From assembly GCA_947167635.1 (NCBI GenBank), contig CAMVIT010000001.1, forward strand, positions 86,483 to 150,482: a stretch of DNA of 64,000 nt, given 5' to 3'. A program made the translations under genes and the position numbers. Each line of letters begins with the position of its first letter. Position 1 is the first letter of the stretch. Of the stretch, positions 47,501 through 54,280 are shown in pieces. The notes beneath the pieces were generated by a model. The model had not been told where the DNA came from. It was given only the letters and a program-made list of their open reading frames with translations, and searched no databases. The stretch comes from F23-D06 sp947167635. GTDB taxonomy: Bacteria > Bacteroidota > Bacteroidia > Bacteroidales > WCHB1-69.

Positions 47501-48307
47501 ACTTTCTCCTATAAATACTCAAACCTGAGACCTCACCTTTCAGTGGGATATATGACCGATCCCTCAGACGGGAACACATATCATGAGGTGCAATTCTGTC
47601 CGAATTCGAACTCAAACAATTTCACGACCCTGACCATCAACTACAGTACGCTTGGTCTTGATCCTAACAGAAACTATTACATTGCGTTCCGGGCGTATGA
47701 TTCCGTCTCCGGCTGGAAGAATGTTGCCCTTGAGAATGTGAAGGTAGAGCTTATCCCAAATGCTTTTCCGGCACCCACGCAGTTGAATGTCAGCGATATC
47801 ACTACGCACTCGGCTGTGCTGGATTGGACCAACGGAAATGACGAGAATCATTGGATGTTGCAATACAGAGTCGCCACCAGGTCTGAATGGACAGACAGTA
47901 TGGAGGTTTTCTCGCATCCTGTCCTTCTCGACAGTCTGGCAGCCAACACAGCATACGATGTCCGGGTAAAATCAGTTTATGGGAACAACAAGACTATGTG
48001 CAGCGACTACACCGCCACGGCATTCACCACACTCGATGACACCACTTCGGTGTCCGATTACGACGGCTTTGGCCAACATATCGCCATCCGGCCCAACCCC
48101 GCCAAGCAATATATCGACGTGGTTTTGGATGAGGATCCTGGGCCTTGCCTGATTGAGCTGTACGACAGCCAAAGCCGGAAAATTGGGGAGTATAATACTT
48201 TGGAAAGTAACACGAGAATACCTCTTGGGCATCTTGCTTCAGGCGTTTATTTCGTTCAAATAAAGGGTGGTAATATCAGGGTTACCAAGAAATTGATTAA
48301 GGAATAG
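44504..48307 (+). CDS. T9SS-exported FN3/cleaved-adhesin protein, 1267 aa
   Basis: Signal peptide (residues 1-26), then five FN3 domains, each starting at a C-x-P or similar (about residues 28, 287, 550, 808, 1088). They alternate with jelly-roll/cleaved-adhesin domains starting LPYTEDF (~126), VPYSHNF (~385), LPYVETF (~645) and QPYQESF (~906). The T9SS sorting domain spans ~1187-1267 (IRPNPAKQYID, LIELYDSQSR, HLASGVYFVQI, KKLIKE). It shares its module order with the giant protein at 4975 and is co-transcribed with the previous gene. The tail is the closest match in the window to the cargo remnant at 61279-61443. Confidence 0.9.
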   Translation: MKRSRIIWCLVLIATLSLPTEKLAAQFSCPPVSGITLSSVTEHTAEITWTAGGSENHWFYYPTTDLTTPAPPSANEGWMYTGNPLLLDSLSDGHCYRLWIRAGCGAGNVSSAQPFEFWTECQEITLPYTEDFDHPDSIFYLGFQNSGPLPHCWRKLSPYLNSGPYCTSDSCLTFYSTNNEYKVAILPRLSNDLLISHLKMSFDCKKLQYYYPSSLIVGVMDDPTDLSSFTPVDTVYTPDVNYWDWHHREVFFENYTGTGHYIALKCQYSSPNYFKVDNLTIDTAFTCHTPTNLMATGISPSSIYVTWEGEAGENEWQVAIVPDYSTLPDSSSVVTVHEKHHLFTNLTDSNYVFFVRTRCANGWGCSEWVSVPVTTFSHEPATVPYSHNFDNGSENAAWRVENGNFVNRWYIGKPNGYNDSLLYISNNYGADASYGSSRSVVWAYRDFFLSGATEYEVKFRWLCQGHANYGYMQALVGEPAPIPVSQNDILYPDSAELLGKYALQNNWKTDRYVFGNEYDNTIQRLYFLWRNASYPSNPPGAVIDYVQVIPYHCVRPSDLSLDFVDDHDAIISFSPALNEINTWEYVVLEGDSFPNDSLPVLTTSYTSVSLSGLSESTSYTLYIRGVCSNGYHSSWAEFKFKTECSPLVLPYVETFDVTGDSKFECWSFPAPETGMQRPSIYKPTHDWEVDTNPVLRFSGIGHNHALAILPEVPSGYSLNSLRLSFLIRTNTDSIHLIVGVMSNPDDFSTFSPVDTVQTVEPFYIDRKEVYFDQYQGSGTYIAILSDYVGDNTCHLDVDDLILDIAPLCLAPSGLKAINMGQNSATLSWTPANNEQAWEIAYGTDNFDPDSTQNICVATTNPFTLTGLAEGTFYGLYVRALCSSGEHSEWSPLGYAFTRCAPISVVSQPYQESFDSYTTGISSSAYTPIEYPYISYPDCWSFLNLHTIVGFPDWTLPAAFLSNRSTLIVYGNSLHLVNSKVTPLYAVLPEFVEHLRFLKLTFSYKYSNLRPHLSVGYMTDPSDGNTYHEVQFCPNSNSNNFTTLTINYSTLGLDPNRNYYIAFRAYDSVSGWKNVALENVKVELIPNAFPAPTQLNVSDITTHSAVLDWTNGNDENHWMLQYRVATRSEWTDSMEVFSHPVLLDSLAANTAYDVRVKSVYGNNKTMCSDYTATAFTTLDDTTSVSDYDGFGQHIAIRPNPAKQYIDVVLDEDPGPCLIELYDSQSRKIGEYNTLESNTRIPLGHLASGVYFVQIKGGNIRVTKKLIKE

Positions 48308-48419
48308 CAAAACTTTGAACCTTGAACTTTGAATCCTGAAACTTGAAACCACCTGATGAAAAAGTGGGAAACGTCACGGGGAAGACATGTTGCATCAGTT
48401 CTGCATCATCGTCGAACCA

Positions 48420-48635
48420 CACATCCCTTTCGCGGCAAGCAACGCACACCCTCGTCTCAACGTTCTCCTGCGCCGCGATTGTCATCATACGCACCACCTA
48501 GCCCCAGACTGCACTACCGTTTCGTCTGGGGTTATTGAGATTTTGTCCCTCCAGGACTGCTTAAGGAAAACAGATGTTTCTATTTTTTCTACCGAGCTCT
48601 TGCCCCTGACGGGGCTGCTCAAGGAAAACTCTTAA
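48420..48635. repeat. GC-rich interspersed repeat, copy at 48.4 kb (modules a, b, c)
   Basis: Module a starts CGCGGCAAGCAACGCAC (48431), module b contains GGGGTTATTGAGATTTTGTC with the CTCCAGGAC hairpin half, and module c contains GAGCTCTTGCCCCTGACGGG (near 48594). The order is the same as at 14.2-14.5 kb. The gap 48308-48654 holds only this and a short TTAACTC tandem (48633-48650). Confidence 0.75.
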
Positions 48636-48654
48636 CTCTTAACTCTTAACTGAA

Positions 48655-49965
48655 TCAGTGGTTCTCTTTGAACATCTTGAGCCGTTCCTCCAAAATCGGG
48701 AACTGGCGGCGCGGGGTGAGGGAGACGCAGGCGCGGAGGCCTTCGCCGCGCTCGCTGCCGCAGGTGACCAATGAGATGGCGCTGATGCCGTAGTAGAGGA
48801 ACTCGCGCAACAGCTGGTCGCTGGTCATGCCCGGGTAGGCCACCGTGAAGTAGAAACCGTCGGCCAGCGCCTGGTCGCCGTCCTTGTCATAGACGATGAC
48901 GAAGCCGTTGTCGGTGAAGAGTTTCTTCATGATGGCGGCTTTCTCGCCGTACTCCTTCACGTCGTCGATATAGTTGTAGGTGCCGTCGTTGCAGGCCTTG
49001 AGGATGGCGGCCATCGCGTATTGCGCGGAGTGGGACACGCCGGAGCTGATGGCATACACGGTGCCGTAGATGATGGCGCGTCCGAGCTTGGCGTTGTTGA
49101 AATAGGGCACAAGGTCGGGGAACTCGCGGCTGTACATCTTGTTGGAGAGGATAAGCAGGGCGATGCGCTCGCCGGCGTAGCTGAAGGCCTTGGAGCCGGA
49201 GATCATCAGCGCGTAGTTGTCGGTGTACTTGCCGACGGAGGGCTGGAAGGGCGGCACGCCGGGCGTGGAGATGTCGTGACGGAAGTCCATGCCGAAATAG
49301 GCGAGGTCCTCGAGCACGAACACGTCGTACTGGTTGGCGAGTTCGCCGATGATCTGGAGCTCTTCCTCGGTGAAGCAGATCCAGGAGGGGTTGTTGGGGT
49401 TGGAATAGATGATGGTGTGGATGTGCCCCTTCTGGAGGTAGCTTTCGAGTTTGGCGCGGAGCTTCTGGCCGCGGTGCTCATACACGTCGAAGGTCTCGTA
49501 CTTGAGGCCGAGCACGCGGTGCTGTTGTTTCTGGACGGGGAAGCCGGGGTCTATGAACAGGGTGGTGTCGCGTTCCTTGCGGGCGCGCACGAAGGTCATG
49601 AAGGAGGCCATGCCGGCCATCATCGAGCCCACGGTGGGGATGCAGTTTTCAGGGTTGACATCGAGGTCGATGAAGTTCTTGACGAAACGGGCGGCCTCTT
49701 TCTTGAGGTCGGGGATGCCTTCGATGTCGGGGTAGAGGGCGGCGACGCCTTTCTGGAGGGCCTGGATTTGGGCTTCGACGCCGACTTGGCAGGGCGGCAG
49801 ACCGGGAATGCCCATCTCCATGCGGACAAACTCTTGGCCGGAGGCCTGTTCGATTTCGTTGATGAGGCGTTTCACCTCACGAATGGAGGCCTTTCCGACC
49901 TCCTGAATACCGCTGTTGGCGACAATCTTATCGACAATGTCAGCGGGAATGGGGGTGTTTTTCAT
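48655..49965 (-). CDS. PLP-dependent aminotransferase (class I/II)
   Basis: 436 residues, fold type I. The PLP-lysine motif is SGSKAFSYAGER; the cofactor-binding YSNPNNPSW and the Asp-containing FVLEDLAYFGM also fit class I/II. Opens with a helical segment and VRMEMGIPGLPP. Substrate not predictable; aspartate or aromatic aminotransferases are nearest in layout. Monocistronic, with a clear -7 box. Confidence 0.88.
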   Translation of the reverse strand: MKNTPIPADIVDKIVANSGIQEVGKASIREVKRLINEIEQASGQEFVRMEMGIPGLPPCQVGVEAQIQALQKGVAALYPDIEGIPDLKKEAARFVKNFIDLDVNPENCIPTVGSMMAGMASFMTFVRARKERDTTLFIDPGFPVQKQQHRVLGLKYETFDVYEHRGQKLRAKLESYLQKGHIHTIIYSNPNNPSWICFTEEELQIIGELANQYDVFVLEDLAYFGMDFRHDISTPGVPPFQPSVGKYTDNYALMISGSKAFSYAGERIALLILSNKMYSREFPDLVPYFNNAKLGRAIIYGTVYAISSGVSHSAQYAMAAILKACNDGTYNYIDDVKEYGEKAAIMKKLFTDNGFVIVYDKDGDQALADGFYFTVAYPGMTSDQLLREFLYYGISAISLVTCGSERGEGLRACVSLTPRRQFPILEERLKMFKENH

Positions 49966-50012
49966 ATAAAATGGTTATTTATAGAGTTATGACTTTGCTT
50001 TGGTTCGGGCGG

Positions 50013-50020
50013 CAAAGATA
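50013..50020 (-). promoter_or_regulatory. -7 box for the aminotransferase gene
   Basis: Minus strand TATCTTTG, 47 bases upstream of the ATG at 49965. Confidence 0.55.
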
Positions 50021-50021
50021 C

Positions 50022-50054
50022 AAAAAAAAGGGCAACCCTGCCGGGTGCCCTTTT
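50022..50054 (-). terminator. Terminator of the lipoprotein pair
   Basis: On the minus strand GGGCACCC...GGGTTGCCC folds with one bulge and is followed by eight Ts. It sits ~20 bases after the stop of the gene ending at 50076. Confidence 0.75.
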
Positions 50055-50075
50055 AACGTTGTTATGTCGGAAATA

Positions 50076-50432
50076 TTATCTTCTTCTCTTGTTGGGAGTA
50101 GCGTTGTTGATCTCCTTGACAGCTTCGGTTTCCACTTTTTCCAAAGCGGCGTTGCCGATGTTGTTGCCGGTTTGTTTGGCATGATCCTTCAAGGATTGAT
50201 CTTCAGTCTTGGTGGTGGTGGCGGGCTTGTTGTTGTTCTTCTTTGTGGTGGTCGTTGTCTTGGCAGGAGCGGGAGCGGGCTCTTCAGCCACGACGGGTTC
50301 TTCCACGACGGGTTCTTCCACGATTTCTTCCACTACAACAGAGTCCACAGCGGGTTCTTCGACAACTTTGTTCTTGTTGCCGCAAGCGACGAAGAGGCCT
50401 GCGCACAATAAAGCTAAAAATACTTTTTTCAT
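50076..50432 (-). CDS. Small lipoprotein with Glu/Val/Pro- and Thr/Lys-rich linker, 118 aa
   Basis: Lipoprotein signal MKKVFLALLCAGLFVACG with lipobox Cys at residue 17. Then a low-complexity acidic run of repeated VEEP-type units (~residues 25-55), a Thr/Lys/Asn-rich run (~58-80), and a short helical tail. Likely anchored in the outer membrane as a spacer or peptidoglycan-contact protein. Function unknown. 38 bases downstream of another lipoprotein gene. Confidence 0.75.
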   Translation of the reverse strand: MKKVFLALLCAGLFVACGNKNKVVEEPAVDSVVVEEIVEEPVVEEPVVAEEPAPAPAKTTTTTKKNNNKPATTTKTEDQSLKDHAKQTGNNIGNAALEKVETEAVKEINNATPNKRRR

Positions 50433-50470
50433 TGTGATGATAATTTAGGGTTGATAATTGGTGTCTTTAA

Positions 50471-50989
50471 TTACTTGGCAGGAACGTAGGTTAACGTGAA
50501 GGTGTAGGTGCCCTTGGCGGGAGCTTCATCGTCATTGAAGGTGTAGGCGATGACGAGTTCCTTGCTGGTGAGGCTCATGATCTTGCAGGATTCGGTCTCT
50601 TGGTCGTACATCATGTTGTTCTCATCATAGAAGAACGGGATCTGCATGTTCAGCGTGGAGTTGTCAGCGGAAAGGTTCCAGTTGGCAACAACTGTGGACT
50701 GATAGCCATAATCCGGAGCGGTCTTGGTGCCGGGATCGATGGTCATGATGCCGTTTTCTTGGAAGGTGATGATGTCGTCCATCTCTTCTTCATAGAGATA
50801 ACCGTCCATCAGGTTGGCTGTGGTACGTCCGGAGTTGAGCAAATAACCGGGTTCGGAGGTGGCGGCGGAAAGCACCCATCCCTTAGTTTGTCCGGTCAGG
50901 AGTTCGGTGTAAGTCTTGTCACCACCGCAGGAGGTGAAACCGAGAACGATCATGGCAGCGGCTGCCAGTACTAAAAAAGTTTTTTTCAT
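50471..50989 (-). CDS. Lipocalin-like lipoprotein, 172 aa
   Basis: Lipoprotein signal MKKTFLVLAAAAMIVLGFTSCGG, lipobox Cys at residue 21. The mature part (TGQTKGWVLSAAT..., ITFQENGIMTIDPGT, final KGTYTFTLTYVPAK) reads like the lipocalin-type lipoproteins of Bacteroidales. It starts the pair with the next gene; a minus-strand -7 box TATTTTTG lies at 51048-51055. Ligand unknown. Confidence 0.78.
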   Translation of the reverse strand: MKKTFLVLAAAAMIVLGFTSCGGDKTYTELLTGQTKGWVLSAATSEPGYLLNSGRTTANLMDGYLYEEEMDDIITFQENGIMTIDPGTKTAPDYGYQSTVVANWNLSADNSTLNMQIPFFYDENNMMYDQETESCKIMSLTSKELVIAYTFNDDEAPAKGTYTFTLTYVPAK

Positions 50990-51047
50990 TTTGATGTTGG
51001 TTTAGAGTGTTAATAAATGAATTTTCTTCTTCTGCTAAAAAAGCGCG

Positions 51048-51055
51048 CAAAAATA
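51048..51055 (-). promoter_or_regulatory. -7 box for the lipoprotein pair
   Basis: Minus strand TATTTTTG, 59 bases upstream of the ATG at 50989. Confidence 0.5.
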
Positions 51056-51280
51056 TATTTTTTACAAATACCAATACTCTTAAAAAAACATAAAAATGCA
51101 CAGTTGAAAAAAAAGGCGAAAAAAAGTGATGTGTGTGATAAAAAAAATTGTACTTTTACCGCCTTAAAATGAAAGTGTGGAAAATTAGGGCCGGGAGGGT
51201 TGGTTGCACTTGCAAAATATTGAAAATTAATACAATAATACAAATCCAAAATTATCAAAAATCAAAACTACAAAGTTATT

Positions 51281-52090
51281 ATGAAAAAGCTTATCGTCTC
51301 ACTTACCGTTTTAGGTTTCTTGACCTTCGGTATCGCAAACACTTCATTTGCCCAAAAAGACCAAAAAAAGGATGCTCCCACTGAACAAGTGGTGGATTCC
51401 GCAGCCGAGGCCGCTCCTGTGGCACAGGCTGAGCTGACTGAAGATCCTGATGACGCCATCAGCCAAGGCCTTCACTACACGTTGAAGGACAAGTTCATCC
51501 AAGGTGGCGCAGTCTGGATGACCCCGGTGCTCATCTGCTTGATCCTGGGTCTCGCATTCGTGATCGAGCGTATTTTCTATCTGAACCTCTCCTCTGTGAA
51601 CTCCAAGAAGCTGCTGAACAAGCTTGAGGATGCTCTCAAGAACGGTGGCATCGAGAAGGCAAAGGAACTCTGCCGCGACACCAAGGGACCCCTTGCCGCA
51701 GTCTTCTATCAAGGCCTCGACCGCTATGACGAAGGTCTCGACTCTGTTGAGAAATCTGTCGTCTCCTACGGTGGCGTCCAAATGGCTAAACTCGAAACCA
51801 ACATGCAGTGGATTAGCTTGTTCATCGCTCTTTCCCCGTCATTGGGATTCTTGGGCACCGTCATCGGCATGGTCCAGGCATTCGATGATATCGAGCGCGC
51901 AGGTGATATCTCCCCGACCATCGTCGCCGGCGGTATGAAAGTGGCTTTGTTGACCACCGTCTTCGGTTTGATCTCCGCCATGATCCTGCAAGTGTTCTAC
52001 AACTACCTCCTCACGAAGATCGATGGCATCGTCAACGATATGGAAGACGCCACCATCTCCTTCATGGACATTTTGGTGAAGAACAAATAA
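51281..52090 (+). CDS. exbB: ExbB/TolQ/MotA-type proton channel subunit, 269 aa
   Basis: Signal-like start (MKKLIVSLTVLGFLTFGIANTSFAQ) plus an acidic stretch, then a membrane helix (MTPVLICLILGLAFVIERIFYL), a cytoplasmic section and the helix pair with SLGFLGTVIGMVQAF and VALLTTVFGLISAMI, the family signature. ExbB with ExbD uses the proton gradient to energise outer-membrane receptors via TonB. First gene of the exbB-orphan-exbD-exbD run. Its extra N-terminal export-like helix is a Bacteroidota feature. Confidence 0.92.
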   Translation: MKKLIVSLTVLGFLTFGIANTSFAQKDQKKDAPTEQVVDSAAEAAPVAQAELTEDPDDAISQGLHYTLKDKFIQGGAVWMTPVLICLILGLAFVIERIFYLNLSSVNSKKLLNKLEDALKNGGIEKAKELCRDTKGPLAAVFYQGLDRYDEGLDSVEKSVVSYGGVQMAKLETNMQWISLFIALSPSLGFLGTVIGMVQAFDDIERAGDISPTIVAGGMKVALLTTVFGLISAMILQVFYNYLLTKIDGIVNDMEDATISFMDILVKNK

Positions 52091-52151
52091 CAAGCACTGT
52101 CTTGTTACATTATCATCATTATATATACAATAATTATAATTTTCATTTGTA

Positions 52152-53099
52152 ATGAAGAACAAGATCCTTAACATCATCATATTTGCAGTTGCCATCTTGG
52201 ATTGCATTCTTGCCCTCTTCTTCGCCTTTAGGTTTGATACGGACAAGAAGGACAATTTCATCCAAGAGCAGCAAGTCCAGAACGCATGCCCCGCGTTGAT
52301 CAATGACTTGCAGGCTGCAACCCCTGAGACCCTCTCCAAAGTCGTGGAGACCTACCAGGCCGATATGCGGTCTTTCGGTGACTCCTTGAATGCAGTTCAA
52401 CTGCAAAAAGACATTCTTTACACCTATCTCCAGGATCTGAAGAACTTGGACGAGACTTCTTTCGATGCATATAAGGCTGGCTTCGCAGAACGCGCCGAAG
52501 GCCTCTTCGCCAAATGCGACAAGAAAAAGGAATATGTGGACGGCTTTAACCAAGTCGGCAACTTCAAATCCCTTGAGTCGTATATCAATAAGGTGGAAAA
52601 GGAATACTTGGCCCTGAAACAGTCTTATCTGCTTGACAGACAATATGTAAAGGCTGCCAATGGATTGATCTCCAAAGCCGACATGATCAACACCACGGCA
52701 TCCGAGACCAAGAAAGCCAACGATTTGAAGGCCCTGCAAGACGACCTCAAGCAATTCAAGTCCAATGCCAAATTGGAGAATGTGTTCATCCTCATTGCCT
52801 ATCTGTTGGGTGGTGTCACGCTCTTCTTGATGCTCTTCTTCGCATTGACGAGAATCGTCAAGGAGTTCAGAACATCCTACAAGATCCTGATCGTGCTGGC
52901 CCTGTTCGCAGTGATTGTCTTCATCGGCTATGCCATCGGCTCCCCGGTGTTGACGCCCAATGCTATCAAGGCAGGCTTGACCTCCACAGGCTTCAAGATG
53001 GTCAACGCCGCTGCTTTCACCCTTTATGTCACCATCTTCGGCGCCATTCTCGCCATCCTCGTGACGAGCATCGTGAGTGCCGTTAAAAACAGGAAATAA
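52152..53099 (+). CDS. Orphan membrane protein in the exb operon, 315 aa
   Basis: Not recognised. One N-terminal membrane helix (residues ~7-25), a ~190-residue helical soluble part (LQKDILYTYLQDLKNLDE..., Lys/Glu-rich, coiled-coil-like), then three C-terminal membrane helices (~213-236, ~245-265, ~283-305). It is wedged between exbB (61-base gap) and exbD (2-base gap), so it probably belongs to the same energy-transducing complex. Its composition matches its neighbours. Confidence 0.75.
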   Translation: MKNKILNIIIFAVAILDCILALFFAFRFDTDKKDNFIQEQQVQNACPALINDLQAATPETLSKVVETYQADMRSFGDSLNAVQLQKDILYTYLQDLKNLDETSFDAYKAGFAERAEGLFAKCDKKKEYVDGFNQVGNFKSLESYINKVEKEYLALKQSYLLDRQYVKAANGLISKADMINTTASETKKANDLKALQDDLKQFKSNAKLENVFILIAYLLGGVTLFLMLFFALTRIVKEFRTSYKILIVLALFAVIVFIGYAIGSPVLTPNAIKAGLTSTGFKMVNAAAFTLYVTIFGAILAILVTSIVSAVKNRK

Positions 53100-53101
53100 T
53101 C

Positions 53102-53689
53102 ATGGCAAAAAGAAAAACACCGGGACTGAATACGGGTGCAATGTCAGATATTTCATTTCTGCTGTTGACCTTCTTCTTGTTGACCTCTTCCATCAACACG
53201 GAGCAGGGTATCCCTCGTAAGCTTCCGCCCCCAAAAGCCGATGACACCAAAGAACAGAGAGTCGATATCAATAAACGTAACGTCTTGAATGTCTTGGTGA
53301 ACTTCCGCGACGAGATCTCTGTCAACGGGGACGTGATCATGATTTCCGAACTGAAGGAAAAAGCGAAGGTATTCTTCTCCAACCCTACCAACGACCCCTC
53401 CCTGCCCGAAAAGCAGAGCAAGTCCATCGACGGCATCGGTGACTTTGCCGTGTCCAAGGGCGTTGTCTCCCTGACCAACGACCAAGGGACGAGTTATAAC
53501 ATGTATGTGCAGGTGCAGAACGAGTTGCAGCGCGCTGTCAACGAGCTGCGCGACGAGACGGCTCTCCAATATTTCGGCAAGAAATATTCTGTGCTCGACT
53601 CTGCCGCACAACGTGCTGTCACCCAAGCCATACCTATGAGCATTTCCGAGGCTCCCCCTATCGATTACAGCAACACGGGCGCCAAGTAA
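53102..53689 (+). CDS. exbD: ExbD-type protein, first copy, 195 aa
   Basis: ExbD/TolR family: cytoplasmic basic start and one membrane helix whose beginning carries the proton-handling Asp (GAMSDISFLLLTFFLLTSS), then a periplasmic domain (DEISVNGDVIMISELKEKAK...). The periplasmic part is longer than usual (195 versus ~140 residues). Two exbD genes with one exbB is the usual Bacteroidota arrangement. The start is 2 bases after the orphan gene's stop. Confidence 0.92.
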   Translation: MAKRKTPGLNTGAMSDISFLLLTFFLLTSSINTEQGIPRKLPPPKADDTKEQRVDINKRNVLNVLVNFRDEISVNGDVIMISELKEKAKVFFSNPTNDPSLPEKQSKSIDGIGDFAVSKGVVSLTNDQGTSYNMYVQVQNELQRAVNELRDETALQYFGKKYSVLDSAAQRAVTQAIPMSISEAPPIDYSNTGAK

Positions 53690-53707
53690 CCTAAAAACAT
53701 CAAGATT

Positions 53708-54196
53708 ATGTCAAGATTCAAGAAAGCTGGAAACAAAGAGACACCCGAACTCAACATGGGTTCCATGTCTGATATTATCTTCATGTTCCTTTTCTTCTTC
53801 ATGGTGATCACCACGATGCGTGAGGCCTCCTTGAAAGTCCATTTCAACCCGCCTCAAGCTACTGAAATCCAGAAATTGGAGAAGAAATCCCTTGTGGCCA
53901 ACATCTATGTGGGCGCGCCTATCAGCAAGAACGAAAACACCTTGCCTCCCGGCGAGGTCTCCGTTCAGCTGAACGACCAAACCATCAAGTCGGAGGATCT
54001 TGTTGCCGACGTCCGTGACTTCATCGGAACCGAGAAGGAGTCCCGCGATGCCAACGAGCGCGACAAGCTGACCTTCTCCCTCAAGGTGGACAAGGATGTT
54101 CAAATGCGCTATGTGAATACGATCAAACAAGAGCTGCGTAAGAACAACGCTCTGAAAATCAACTATGCCGCTGGTAAAAAGGCGACAGGACAATAA
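53708..54196 (+). CDS. exbD: ExbD-type protein, second copy, 162 aa
   Basis: Same layout as the first copy. The helix is GSMSDIIFMFLFFFMVITTM with the key Asp, and the periplasmic domain has DVRDFIG... and DVQMRYVNTIKQEL. It follows the first copy after 18 bases, so the two could form a heterodimer. A CGGCGG...CCGCCG hairpin (near 54212-54233) precedes the next gene. Confidence 0.92.
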   Translation: MSRFKKAGNKETPELNMGSMSDIIFMFLFFFMVITTMREASLKVHFNPPQATEIQKLEKKSLVANIYVGAPISKNENTLPPGEVSVQLNDQTIKSEDLVADVRDFIGTEKESRDANERDKLTFSLKVDKDVQMRYVNTIKQELRKNNALKINYAAGKKATGQ

Positions 54197-54280
54197 GAAA
54201 ACACTATGCTCGGCGGGGATCCTATCCGCCGGGCATTTGTAAAGTTTTGATAAATCAATATTAACCTAAATTATTAAATT

